Shown piece by piece: positions 1 through 8,397 of a stretch of 64,000 nucleotides of DNA (the first letter of the stretch is position 1; each line of letters opens with the position of its first letter). The position numbers were made by a program, and so were the translations under genes. Origin of the DNA: JAEXOD01 sp963663265 (GTDB lineage Bacteria; Bacteroidota; Ignavibacteria; Ignavibacteriales; Melioribacteraceae). The notes below the pieces were generated by a model that had not been told where the DNA came from, did not search any database, and saw nothing but the letters and a program-made list of their open reading frames with translations. Location of the stretch: assembly GCA_963663265.2 (NCBI GenBank), contig CAXXXM010000001.1:62001-126000 (forward strand), written 5' to 3'.

Positions 1-2415
1 CCACAGGTGAAAGATACTGATACATTAAAAGCCGATATTTCACCAGAGGGGAATAAACAAGTAAATACTCCAACTGATGTGGAAAGTAAACAAACAGTTG
101 TAGAAGAGGCTAAACCCGAAACTATTAATGTAAAACAAACAAATGATTTGAATAGTGTTGCTGAGGAAAGTGACAAATCGGTAGTTGTTGAAAGCCCTAA
201 ACAATCAAATGTTGAAATAAAGTCAACAAGTGATACTAATACGTTAAAGAATATAAAATCTGTTGAAGATGTAAAAGTTAACAATACAATAAATAGTACA
301 TTAGATAATGATTCTAAACTATCAAAAGCCGAAATAAAAACTGATGTACAATATAAGCCAAAAGTTGAAAATAATAATGTTTCAATTCCAATAGAAACTG
401 AACCTGTTGCTGATAATAGTAGTATACCGGTTGAAAAACCAATAACTACTCCTGAAAATTCTAAGTTGCCATTGGATAGTTTTAATAATGCTGAGGATAA
501 TAAAAAAGTTGATCCCGTTTTTACATCAAAAAGTAACTTTAATGAAGTTAATAATGAAATTATAAGTGAAAACAAACAAGAGCCGGTTACTGAAGCAATT
601 CCAAAAGCTAAAGTAAAAGAAGAACCAAAATTAAATTTGGGAAATGCTCAAACTCCAAATACTAAAGTAGAAGAACCGGTAATAAAGAATGCAACCCCTG
701 AAGTGTCTACACAGAAAGTTGAGTTAAAAGAAGAACCAAAAGTAAATTTGGGAAATATTCAAACTCCAAATACTAAAGTAGAAGAACCGGTAATAAAGAA
801 TGCAACCCCTGAAGTGTCTACACAGAAAGTTGAGTTAAAAGAAGAACCAAAATTAAATTTGGGAAATGCTCAAACTCTAAATACTAAAGTAGAAGAACCG
901 GTAATAAAGAATGCAACCCCTGAAGTACCTTCACAGAAAGTTGAGTTAAAAGAAGAACCAAAATTAAATTTGGGAAATGCTCAAACTCTAAATACTAAAG
1001 TAGAAGAACCGGTAATAAAGAATGCAACCCCTGAAGTGTCTACACAGAAAGTTGAGTTAAAAGAAGAACCAAAAGTAAATTTGGGAAATATTCAAACTCC
1101 AAATACTGAAGTAGAAGAACCTGTGATAAAGAATGAATCAACTTTAACAAGTGAATTAAAATCAATAGTTGGTGATAAAAAATCACCTGATGTTGAATTA
1201 AATTTAAAGAACAATGATGTTAAAGAAACCAGGGAACCGTTTAAGGTTAGTACCGCTTCAAAAAATAACCAAAGCGTTTCAATAAATACAAAAATAGATT
1301 CTTTAGTTAATAAAGCTATTGATAAGGGTGTTACTACATTCACGTTACATCCTTCTGACACAAAAATTACTAACCAAACTATTAATGTAAATAGTAAAAT
1401 TGATAACTTGACTGAAAATCAGGCTGATTATTCCAATGTAGAAAACATCACTGACGGGTTGACAGAACCAAACTTAAATCTTAATTCAGAATCTAAGTTT
1501 GAAAAGAACGTTGTTGATGATAAAAAAAGAACTATTGATATTAACAACGCTCAACACGATAAAAAACAAACAATTGATGAAAATGCCTTTGTAAGAAATA
1601 CAAATGCTAAAAATAATAACGAAACCATAGTTGGTAATAATACTAATAAGGCTAAAGCAAAAGCTGAAGAAGATGATCCAGTTAAAGCAGAGAATGTTGT
1701 AAGTGTTAAAATTAAGCGTACAGTTAAAAATGTTGTTGAAGGAACACCGGAAAATCGAGCTGCCGAACCTGTAAAAGCCGAATCGGAAAAAAGCACAACT
1801 AAAACATCGGAAACCACAACAAAAACTGAAATTAAAGCCGAAAACTTTACAGTAAACTCTGAATCATCCAAACAGAGTAACAATAGTTCTTCCAATTCCG
1901 AATCCAGAGAGCATGAGGAAAGCAAGCATACTGTTGGTATGAAAATTGGTGAAGTTGAAAATAAGGAAAAGAAAATATTTGACGATATTTTAGTTAAACA
2001 ACAAAGCAACGAAAAAAATGTTAAGCTTACAGAAGTTATTAAAGAAGTCTCCCGATATATTGAAAAGCAAGAAAAAGGGAGTCTAACAATAAATATTGAA
2101 CCCGAAAATATGGGTAAAGTAAAAATTTCTGTTGAAGTTAATGACAAAGTTGTTAGAGCCAATATAACAGTTGAAAATGAAACAGTAAAAAATATGCTTG
2201 AAAGCAAGTTAGGTGATTTGCAAAGCAATTTGAACAAAAATGGGAATCAAAACAGTTTCGTAAATATCAACTTGCAAGAACAAGCGAACAAAAATGCAAA
2301 AAATAATTCCTCAAGGGGAAAGAACCAAAAAGATATTCCGGTAGATTCAATTGAAGAGACTGAAGAAGCTAAGCAAAAATCGCTGGGATATAATACTTAT
2401 GAATATTTAGCATAG
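1..2415 (+). CDS. fliK: Flagellar hook-length control protein FliK (5' partial)
   Basis: The reading frame is open to the window edge, so the true start is probably upstream; the first usable codon is GTG at 7. At least 800 residues are visible, against about 400 in Salmonella FliK. The long N-terminal part is hydrophilic, rich in Lys, Glu, Asn and Val, and holds five copies of a 37-residue repeat. The C-terminal part (about residues 670-760) matches the FliK hook-control domain, with the hallmark run SLTINIEPENMGKVKISVEV followed by an amphipathic segment (NMLESKLGDLQSNL). FliK is the secreted ruler that sets hook length and switches export specificity through FlhB. flgD follows 12 bp downstream, the usual fliK-flgD-flgE order. 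The family call is secure; the start is unknown. Confidence 0.9.
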   Translation, partial: PQVKDTDTLKADISPEGNKQVNTPTDVESKQTVVEEAKPETINVKQTNDLNSVAEESDKSVVVESPKQSNVEIKSTSDTNTLKNIKSVEDVKVNNTINSTLDNDSKLSKAEIKTDVQYKPKVENNNVSIPIETEPVADNSSIPVEKPITTPENSKLPLDSFNNAEDNKKVDPVFTSKSNFNEVNNEIISENKQEPVTEAIPKAKVKEEPKLNLGNAQTPNTKVEEPVIKNATPEVSTQKVELKEEPKVNLGNIQTPNTKVEEPVIKNATPEVSTQKVELKEEPKLNLGNAQTLNTKVEEPVIKNATPEVPSQKVELKEEPKLNLGNAQTLNTKVEEPVIKNATPEVSTQKVELKEEPKVNLGNIQTPNTEVEEPVIKNESTLTSELKSIVGDKKSPDVELNLKNNDVKETREPFKVSTASKNNQSVSINTKIDSLVNKAIDKGVTTFTLHPSDTKITNQTINVNSKIDNLTENQADYSNVENITDGLTEPNLNLNSESKFEKNVVDDKKRTIDINNAQHDKKQTIDENAFVRNTNAKNNNETIVGNNTNKAKAKAEEDDPVKAENVVSVKIKRTVKNVVEGTPENRAAEPVKAESEKSTTKTSETTTKTEIKAENFTVNSESSKQSNNSSSNSESREHEESKHTVGMKIGEVENKEKKIFDDILVKQQSNEKNVKLTEVIKEVSRYIEKQEKGSLTINIEPENMGKVKISVEVNDKVVRANITVENETVKNMLESKLGDLQSNLNKNGNQNSFVNINLQEQANKNAKNNSSRGKNQKDIPVDSIEETEEAKQKSLGYNTYEYLA
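604..1140 (+). repeat. Five tandem 111-bp repeats inside fliK
   Basis: Copies begin at 604, 715, 826, 937 and 1048, each 111 bp (37 codons), in frame; the last copy diverges at its end. The peptide unit reads KVELKEEPK-x-NLGN-x-QT-x-NT followed by KVEEPVIKNATPEV. Copies 2 to 4 are nearly identical at DNA level, which indicates recent expansion by recombination or slippage. They lie in the low-complexity ruler part of FliK, so copy number would change protein length without breaking the frame. Confidence 0.95.
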
Positions 2416-2427
2416 GAAAAAACTAAT

Positions 2428-3117
2428 ATGGTTGATGGAATAACAAGTCTATTAAATTCGAGTATTAGCAGCAGTACTAATACTTCGAAAGGGAATTCGG
2501 AATTAGGGAAAGATGATTTTTTGAAACTGATGATTGCACAGTTGCAAAATCAAGATCCGATGGAGCCATTAGATAGCTCGGCATATTCTGCTCAACTTGC
2601 ACAATTTAGTAGTTTGGAACAATTGTCTAATATTAATGATTCGCTTGAAACAAGTATTAACGCAAATTATATTCTTACTCAATCCATAAATAATACTATG
2701 TCAGCTGGCTGGATAGGTAAGGAAGTTAAAATTTCGGGAAATACATTAACAAATAATAGTCAAGGAAATATAAGTATTGGTTATACTTTACCTTCTGAAG
2801 CCGCATCGGTTACGGTTAAGATATATGATTCTAAGGGAGCTTTAGTAAAAACAATAAATTCTGAAGAATTAGCCGAAGGTAACCATAAACTTTCTTGGGA
2901 TTTTACCGATAATAATGGGTATAATGTAGCAAAAGGTGATTATACCTTTAAGATAGAAGCAAAAAACAGTGCCGGAAAAGATATAACGGTAGATAGTTAT
3001 AGAATAGGAGAAATATCATCAGTACGATATACGGATAATGGCACAGTTCTTGTTGTTGGAAATGTAGAGTATAATCTATCAGATATAACGGAGATTTTAA
3101 ACACAACTGAAGGATAA
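2428..3117 (+). CDS. flgD: Flagellar hook capping protein FlgD
   Basis: FlgD caps the growing hook and allows FlgE subunits to polymerise. The N-terminal family signature is clear: GKDDFLKLMIAQLQNQDPM followed by EPLDSSAYSAQLAQFSSLEQLSN (about residues 26-70). The C-terminal half has the FlgD Ig-like/tudor fold pattern, with VTVKIYDSKGALVKTI and GNHKLSWDFTDNNGYNVAKG (about residues 130-175). At 229 residues it has normal family size. It sits between fliK and the small flagellar-operon gene, 20 bp before the latter, in the same operon. Confidence 0.95.
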   Translation: MVDGITSLLNSSISSSTNTSKGNSELGKDDFLKLMIAQLQNQDPMEPLDSSAYSAQLAQFSSLEQLSNINDSLETSINANYILTQSINNTMSAGWIGKEVKISGNTLTNNSQGNISIGYTLPSEAASVTVKIYDSKGALVKTINSEELAEGNHKLSWDFTDNNGYNVAKGDYTFKIEAKNSAGKDITVDSYRIGEISSVRYTDNGTVLVVGNVEYNLSDITEILNTTEG

Positions 3118-3137
3118 AATCGAACAAGGAGTTCACA

Positions 3138-3524
3138 ATGGCAGACATGGTTAATGGTATACGCGTTCCATTTGTTCCAATTGTTACCCAGACTGAAGAT
3201 AACATTGGAAAGCCACAAAAGCTAAAAGAAGTAAGTAGTTTTGATGCAATCTTTGATAATGAGTTATCAAAAGTCAAATTTTCCGGACACGCTGCAAAGC
3301 GTTTGGAATCAAGAAACATCCAGTTATCGGATGTTGAAATGAACAAACTTAATGAAGCTGTTGGAAAAGCAGAAGCAAAAGGTTCTATAGATTCATTAGT
3401 AATGGTGAACGATAAAGCCTTTATAGTAAATATACCAAACAGAACCGTAGTAACGGCAGTTGAAGTTGCAGAAGGTAATGACAATGTATTTACAAATATC
3501 GATAGCGTAGTTTTCGCATTATAA
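3138..3524 (+). CDS. Small flagellar-operon protein (TIGR02530-type)
   Basis: This 128-residue protein carries the conserved core of a small flagellar family often encoded between flgD and flgE: KFSGHAAKRLESRNIQLS at about residues 50-67, followed by a DSLVMVNDKAFIVNIPNRTVVTAV segment ending near residue 115. The family's molecular role is not established; position suggests a part in hook assembly. The start is supported by AAGGAG at 3126-3131, seven bases before the ATG. No membrane segment or signal peptide is visible. I recognise the family from this motif; the assignment rests on recall, not a search. Confidence 0.8.
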   Translation: MADMVNGIRVPFVPIVTQTEDNIGKPQKLKEVSSFDAIFDNELSKVKFSGHAAKRLESRNIQLSDVEMNKLNEAVGKAEAKGSIDSLVMVNDKAFIVNIPNRTVVTAVEVAEGNDNVFTNIDSVVFAL

Positions 3525-3547
3525 GACTAAAATAACAAATTAAATTT

Positions 3548-3600
3548 TGGGCGGGACCTTCCAAGGACGCCCAGGTTCGACCGACTGACTGACGTTGAAC
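3548..3600 (+). promoter_or_regulatory. GC-rich structured leader upstream of flgE
   Basis: A stretch of about 45 bp is far richer in G and C than its surroundings and lies in the gap before flgE. GGGCG (3549-3553) can pair with CGCCC (3568-3572); CCTT and AAGG inside the loop are also complementary but only two bases apart. It is followed by a CGACTGACTGACG run. It could stabilise or control translation of the abundant hook protein mRNA. It has no T-tract, so it is not a standard terminator. Function is inferred from position only. Confidence 0.4.
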
Positions 3601-3636
3601 CAATTTGAAAACAAATTAATCCTTTTGGAGGTTAGT

Positions 3637-5268
3637 ATGTCACTTTTAAATTCTCTTTTCTCAGGTGTTTCTGGTTTAAAAAACCATCAAACAATGTTAG
3701 ATGTTATTGGTAATAACATCGCCAACGTTAATTCAACAGGTTTCAAAGGTTCAAGAGTAACTTTTAGCGATACTTTTAATCAATATATTCGTTATGGTAC
3801 AGATCCATCCGATACAAGTGGTGGTACAAACTCATTCCAAGTTGGTTTAGGTATGAAAGTTAGTTCTATTGATAGAAACTGGACACAAGGTACTTTTAAT
3901 CAAACCGGTATTACTACTGATATGGCTTTACAGGGTGATGGTTTATTCATTATGGAAAGCAATGGAAAGCAATATTATTCAAGAGCCGGTGCTTTTGTAT
4001 TTGATGCAGAAGGAAAATTAGTTAATCCTCAAACAGGTGCAATTGTTCAGGGTAAAGTTGCTACTGAAGATGGTATCATTCCTCCGGGAAATAATTTAGA
4101 GGATATTTTTATTGATACAAACTTAAGACTTCCTGCTGTTGCTACAACCGCAACATCTTGGGGAGGTAACTTAAACAGTACTGCTACTTTAACCAGAACT
4201 GAAGATTTTGTTCAATCAGGTAATATTAATTCATCAATAGCAGTTGGTGCTACTGAAGAAGATTCAAATACAATCTATGATAATAATGGTAATGCTTATA
4301 CAATGCACATCACTTATAGAAAAACTGCTGCTGATACTTACGATATGGAATATGATGTGACAGATGCTGACAATGTTAGTGTTATTGGAGGTCCTCAAAC
4401 ACATGCGTTGGTATTTGATGCTGCTGGGGCATTATCAACAATTGATGGTGCTGCACCTGCTGCAATTACTATTCAAAATGCTGCACTTGGAATTGATTTT
4501 GATTTTGATTTAAATGATGTTACACAAACTGCAAGTACAACAACAGTTAGTTCAACCGTTGATGAAAACAGAGAACCCACTATTATTACTGGTACTTTAT
4601 CAGTTTTCGATTCTTTGGGTAATGCTCATAACTTAACATTAAAATTTACAAAAACTGCAAATAATCAATGGAATTGGACTACTTCAGCTCCTTCACCTGC
4701 AACATTAGAAAACAATGAAGGAACAATTACATTTAGAACAGATGGTTCTATTGATTCTATTTCACCTAACCCACCAGTAATAAGATTAACTCCAAGTGGT
4801 GGTGCAAGTGCCCAAAATATCAAATTGGATTTTGGTAGTGGATTTAGTGGTATTACTCAGACTTCGGCAAATTCAGTTGTTTCAGCTTTAAGTCAAAATG
4901 GTTCTGCTGCTGCTTCTTTATCAAACTTAAATGTTGACCAATACGGTTATATAGTTGGTGTATTTTCAAATGGTGAATCAAGAAATTTAGCTCAAATAAT
5001 GATTGCTACATTTGCTAACAGAAATGCTTTAACAAGTGTTGGAGATAATATGTATACAGTAGCTCCTAACTCAGGTGAGGCTTTAGTTAGTGAACTTGGT
5101 GAAGCATCGGGTACAACACTTCAATCGGGTGCTTTAGAACAATCAAACGTTGACCTTTCAGAAGAGTTTACAAAAATGATTGTTTCTCAAAGAGGTTTCC
5201 AAGCTAATGCTCGTGTTGTTACTACTTCAGATACATTATTACAAGAAATTACAAACTTAGTAAGATAA
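3637..5268 (+). CDS. flgE: Flagellar hook protein FlgE, enlarged
   Basis: FlgE forms the flagellar hook. The N-terminal rod-type signature is present (LLNSLFSGVSGLKNHQTMLD, then VIGNNIANVNSTGFKGSRVTF), as is the C-terminal one (GALEQSNVDLSEEFTKMIVS, then QRGFQANARVVTTSD). The ATG at 3637 is chosen over an in-frame ATG at 3595 because GGAGG lies at 3627-3631 and the family motif starts right after it. At 543 residues it is longer than the roughly 400 of Salmonella. Two FlaE/D2-type segments are visible, about residues 209-305 and 310-400, sharing the pattern Y/F-D-x-x-GN-A followed by T-K-TA. A terminator follows. Confidence 0.95.
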   Translation: MSLLNSLFSGVSGLKNHQTMLDVIGNNIANVNSTGFKGSRVTFSDTFNQYIRYGTDPSDTSGGTNSFQVGLGMKVSSIDRNWTQGTFNQTGITTDMALQGDGLFIMESNGKQYYSRAGAFVFDAEGKLVNPQTGAIVQGKVATEDGIIPPGNNLEDIFIDTNLRLPAVATTATSWGGNLNSTATLTRTEDFVQSGNINSSIAVGATEEDSNTIYDNNGNAYTMHITYRKTAADTYDMEYDVTDADNVSVIGGPQTHALVFDAAGALSTIDGAAPAAITIQNAALGIDFDFDLNDVTQTASTTTVSSTVDENREPTIITGTLSVFDSLGNAHNLTLKFTKTANNQWNWTTSAPSPATLENNEGTITFRTDGSIDSISPNPPVIRLTPSGGASAQNIKLDFGSGFSGITQTSANSVVSALSQNGSAAASLSNLNVDQYGYIVGVFSNGESRNLAQIMIATFANRNALTSVGDNMYTVAPNSGEALVSELGEASGTTLQSGALEQSNVDLSEEFTKMIVSQRGFQANARVVTTSDTLLQEITNLVR

Positions 5269-5303
5269 TAAATTAAATAACTAATTCAGATTTCAGTTGT
5301 GTT

Positions 5304-5330
5304 AAGGGGCTGTTTTACAGCCCCTTTTTT
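5304..5330 (+). terminator. Rho-independent terminator after flgE
   Basis: A perfect stem GGGGCTG (5306-5312) / CAGCCCC (5318-5324) with loop TTTTA is followed by six T residues. It ends the fliK-flgD-flgE transcript and separates it from the T9SS cargo genes. Confidence 0.93.
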
Positions 5331-5415
5331 ATTTCCATTATCTAAAACCAAAAAATAATATTTTTAGTAATTCAATAAAAAGTATTCGTGATTTATTGAG
5401 TTGGGTAAAATTATC

Positions 5416-5444
5416 TTGACATTTAATTGATGATTAATTAATTT
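5416..5444 (+). promoter_or_regulatory. Possible sigma-70-type promoter for the T9SS gene pair
   Basis: TTGACA at 5416-5421 is a perfect -35 hexamer. With a 17-bp spacer the -10 position reads TAATTT (5439-5444), a weak match. It would give a leader of about 110 nt before the ATG at 5560. An inverted repeat, TCCAATT (5488-5494) / AATTGGA (5506-5512), lies in that leader before T-rich DNA. Support comes from the same TTGACA-N17 layout at 19663 and 51158. Confidence 0.4.
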
Positions 5445-5546
5445 CAATTAATAATTGAAGGCACAATGGGAAAATAAGGTGGGTGTCTCCAATTTTTTAA
5501 GGTACAATTGGATTTATTTGATTTTTTTGTGTTTTTTTAAATAAAT

Positions 5547-5562
5547 GAGGAGCAGTACAATG
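5547..5562 (+). promoter_or_regulatory. Ribosome binding site and ATG ahead of the pentanucleotide repeat
   Basis: GAGGAG at 5547-5552 stands seven bases before ATG at 5560-5562. This is one of the best ribosome binding sites in the window. The frame it opens runs through the AAAAC repeat and stops after 31 codons, whereas the large secreted-protein frame starts only at 5618, which has no ribosome binding site. This suggests 5560 is the ancestral start of the large gene. Confidence 0.7.
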
Positions 5563-5564
5563 TT

Positions 5565-5606
5565 AAACAAAACAAAACAAAACAAAACAAAACAAAACAA
5601 AACAAA
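5565..5606 (+). repeat. Pentanucleotide simple repeat (AAAAC)n, about 8.4 units
   Basis: The 42-bp tract has a C exactly every five bases, from 5568 to 5603 (eight C residues), with A between. It begins one codon after the start codon at 5560. Because the unit is not a multiple of three, gain or loss of units changes the downstream reading frame. Gain of one unit (+5) or loss of two (-10) would join ATG 5560 to the large frame. Confidence 0.97.
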
Positions 5607-5617
5607 TATTCTTTCTA

Positions 5618-8389
5618 ATGTATTTCCTTTCAATAAGTATATTAGCACAAAGTGATTTTTTTAAAAATTATGATGGGATACCTATAACAGCAATCGCATG
5701 GGGAAGAGAGGGTGGTGTTGCTAAACACCATTTCTTCAATGATATTGATGAAGCGGGTATTGATGCCTTTGTCGCTTGCAATATTAGTGACAGTCTCTAC
5801 AATTTTTTACGAGCTAACGATACAAGATTTAAATTAATCCCTTATATGCATTTCTGGATGGGCAGACATAGTATTGCATATTATTCTACACGGGGTTATA
5901 CTGTTTGGGAAGCTGAAGGCAGTACTGAATATGATGTTAAATTAAGTGTGCAAGACGGTATATTAGCAGAGAATAGTACCTCAGTTAAAAATAATCCCTC
6001 TCTAAACTCTGCATGTAATTTATTATCAGGTCCGAATTATTATGCGGTTTGTGGAATTGAACCTTTTACAGAAGAGTCCGCTAACCCAATACCAATTGCA
6101 TATACTGTGGATTATAGGCTAAAAATCGATTGGAGAAATGGAATAGAACCATCAAATTTATATGAGATGGATTATGAAGATGATCATGTTTGTAAGTTAG
6201 CAGTTACTTCTACTGATGAAAATGGTGTTCATGAACTTGCATCTACAATACTGCGAATTAAGGATATGTTCCCGATAAATACTTATAAAACTTATTCATT
6301 AAAATATAATGAATATGGAAAAAGTGTTTATGCTAATTTACTAAAAAATTTCGAAAAAGTAACACCTGATGGCATTAAGTGGTGGAAAGGTTACCCAAAT
6401 GTTGAATTCAAAGTTTATTGGTATAACGTATCATATCTTGATCTTTATGTTGATAAAATCGTTGATTATAATATTCCAGGGAAACAACTAGCCGATAATT
6501 CTTTTACTTCAAATGAAGACTTGATTAAGGAAATCAAATTTACTATTGGGGATCCGTATAATAGAAATGAAGTAGTAGGTTGGTATCCATTTGATGAACC
6601 TGAATTTATTCATATGCAGTCTTGCGTTAAAACTTTAGACGAATTAATTCATTCTTATACTCCTGAATTACATCTAATGCCTGCTTTTGCATGTGCATGG
6701 AATGATCAAATAGGAGAAACATCAGGGATATCAAAAATAGGGGAATTTGCAAAAAGAGGGAATTATAATGGTTCATTTATGCACAAATATTTGTATGACG
6801 ATCCACATACCCCAGTAGATAATCCTACTGGTTATAAAAAAGATAATATTACTTGTTATATTGATAATATTAATAATTATAACGATGCAGATCCAAATTT
6901 CATAAGCAGCATACAATCTGGAATTTGGGCAAATGATGATGATCATATTAGAAGGAAAGTTTTTCCTTCACCAATACAATTTACATATAACATTAATTTA
7001 GCGTTATTATACGGTACAAAAGGAATAGATATTAATGACTATTATTATTGTATGGATGCCGACCAGGATACTGTAAATCGCAAAGGGATGGTGGGGTATT
7101 ATTTAAATTCTACTGCTGGATATGTAAAATATTATTCGCCTATTTGGTATACATTACGTGACTCAATTAGTCCACGATTAAAAGGGAGTTATGGGAAATT
7201 GCTTAAAAAATTGCAGCAACATTCTCAAGGGCAATTACTGAATCAGAGTTCTATAACTATTGATAATATTCAGTTCTCAAGAAATGGAATAGCATCTATT
7301 GATGATGCACGCGATTATGATTGCGGTACGTTTATTATGCCGGAAAGTGCAGGTGATAAAAAATACTTTATGATAGTATCAAGATATTACCAAGGCTTAT
7401 TTACTGATACCTCACCAACTTCAATAAACTTTATTTGCAGCAATTTGTCTGAAAGAAATTATACAGTAAAAGAACATTACTACAACACAAATAGTCATTG
7501 TTATGCAACAAACAATGCAATAACTTTTAATAAAAGTCTAAAACTTGGCTCAGCACTATTGTTTGAAGTTATGCCGGCAATTAGATATGGTGGATATATA
7601 ATTGGTAACGAAACTATATCAAGCAGCCAAAGCTTGTTAGAACATCTTACTATTAATAGTAATCAACAACTTTCAGTTTCAGGTTCTAATACCGTTTATT
7701 CATTAACAGATACAGTTACAATACAGAGTAACGCAAGTATAAATTGTTCTTTGGGTGGAAAAATTAATGCACAAAATGGATATATACAGTTTGTTGGAAC
7801 CGGTAGAATTATTTTTGATAATTGGTATAATTCACTATTTTACACTTCAGAAAATGGACATCCTAAATTGATTTGGGGCTACCAAGCTGGTCCAAAAATA
7901 TATCATGTTTATAAATATACAGGCGGTACCTGGGTTAATATTGCAAATATTTCAACCACTACAAAAGACTTAACACATAAACAATATTATGTTGATAATG
8001 ATGAAGAAATTTATTCAGGAGCAAATTATATAAGATACAAAGTAATAGAAGGAACTTCAAATGAAACTAACGAAGTGTCTATTCATGTTTTGCCAAAAGA
8101 GTTTGTTGAAGGAAATGAGCAAGTATCTGACTTTCAAGTTGAGCAAAATTATCCAAACCCATTTAATCCTACAACCACTATTGGATACAGCATCCCAAAC
8201 ACCGGTAGAGTTAGTATAAAACTTTATGATATGTTAGGAAGAGAAATAAAAGATATATTTGAAGGAATACAAGCAATGGGCAGCTACAATATTGCAGTAA
8301 ATTGTAATAATTTGGCAAGTGGAGTATATATTTATAAGATTCAATATAATGATAAAATCTTAAGCAAAAAAATGATTTTACAAAAGTAG
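5618..8389 (+). CDS. Secreted glycosidase-like protein with T9SS sorting domain, possibly phase-variable
   Basis: The frame encodes 923 residues from ATG 5618. The N-terminus (MYFLSISILAQS) is the hydrophobic core and cleavage site of a signal peptide without its positively charged start; that part lies upstream in another frame, behind the AAAAC repeat. Residues 15-500 look like a TIM-barrel glycoside hydrolase: GWYPFDEPEF near residue 324 resembles an acid-bearing strand end, followed by a GTKGIDINDYYY segment. No exact GH family is assigned. The C-terminal 85 residues are a T9SS sorting domain (QNYPNPFNPTTTIGYSIPN, then SGVYIYKI, ending KKMILQK). Such proteins are exported by Sec, then T9SS, to the surface. 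The next gene is 8 bp downstream. Confidence 0.8.
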   Translation: MYFLSISILAQSDFFKNYDGIPITAIAWGREGGVAKHHFFNDIDEAGIDAFVACNISDSLYNFLRANDTRFKLIPYMHFWMGRHSIAYYSTRGYTVWEAEGSTEYDVKLSVQDGILAENSTSVKNNPSLNSACNLLSGPNYYAVCGIEPFTEESANPIPIAYTVDYRLKIDWRNGIEPSNLYEMDYEDDHVCKLAVTSTDENGVHELASTILRIKDMFPINTYKTYSLKYNEYGKSVYANLLKNFEKVTPDGIKWWKGYPNVEFKVYWYNVSYLDLYVDKIVDYNIPGKQLADNSFTSNEDLIKEIKFTIGDPYNRNEVVGWYPFDEPEFIHMQSCVKTLDELIHSYTPELHLMPAFACAWNDQIGETSGISKIGEFAKRGNYNGSFMHKYLYDDPHTPVDNPTGYKKDNITCYIDNINNYNDADPNFISSIQSGIWANDDDHIRRKVFPSPIQFTYNINLALLYGTKGIDINDYYYCMDADQDTVNRKGMVGYYLNSTAGYVKYYSPIWYTLRDSISPRLKGSYGKLLKKLQQHSQGQLLNQSSITIDNIQFSRNGIASIDDARDYDCGTFIMPESAGDKKYFMIVSRYYQGLFTDTSPTSINFICSNLSERNYTVKEHYYNTNSHCYATNNAITFNKSLKLGSALLFEVMPAIRYGGYIIGNETISSSQSLLEHLTINSNQQLSVSGSNTVYSLTDTVTIQSNASINCSLGGKINAQNGYIQFVGTGRIIFDNWYNSLFYTSENGHPKLIWGYQAGPKIYHVYKYTGGTWVNIANISTTTKDLTHKQYYVDNDEEIYSGANYIRYKVIEGTSNETNEVSIHVLPKEFVEGNEQVSDFQVEQNYPNPFNPTTTIGYSIPNTGRVSIKLYDMLGREIKDIFEGIQAMGSYNIAVNCNNLASGVYIYKIQYNDKILSKKMILQK

Positions 8390-8397
8390 GGACTACT

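Noticed and set aside
604..1140. Regular 111-bp repeats as a possible CRISPR array
   Set aside because: The repeats are contiguous without spacers and encode in-frame peptide repeats of FliK; no cas genes are present.
1551..2237. 228-codon open frame on the minus strand opposite fliK
   Set aside because: It is a mirror of the biased codons of fliK; low-complexity hydrophobic translation, no family features, fully covered by a real gene.
3574..3580. GGTTCGA resembling a tRNA T-loop in the flgE leader
   Set aside because: No T-stem pairing, no acceptor stem and no anticodon arm can be drawn around it.
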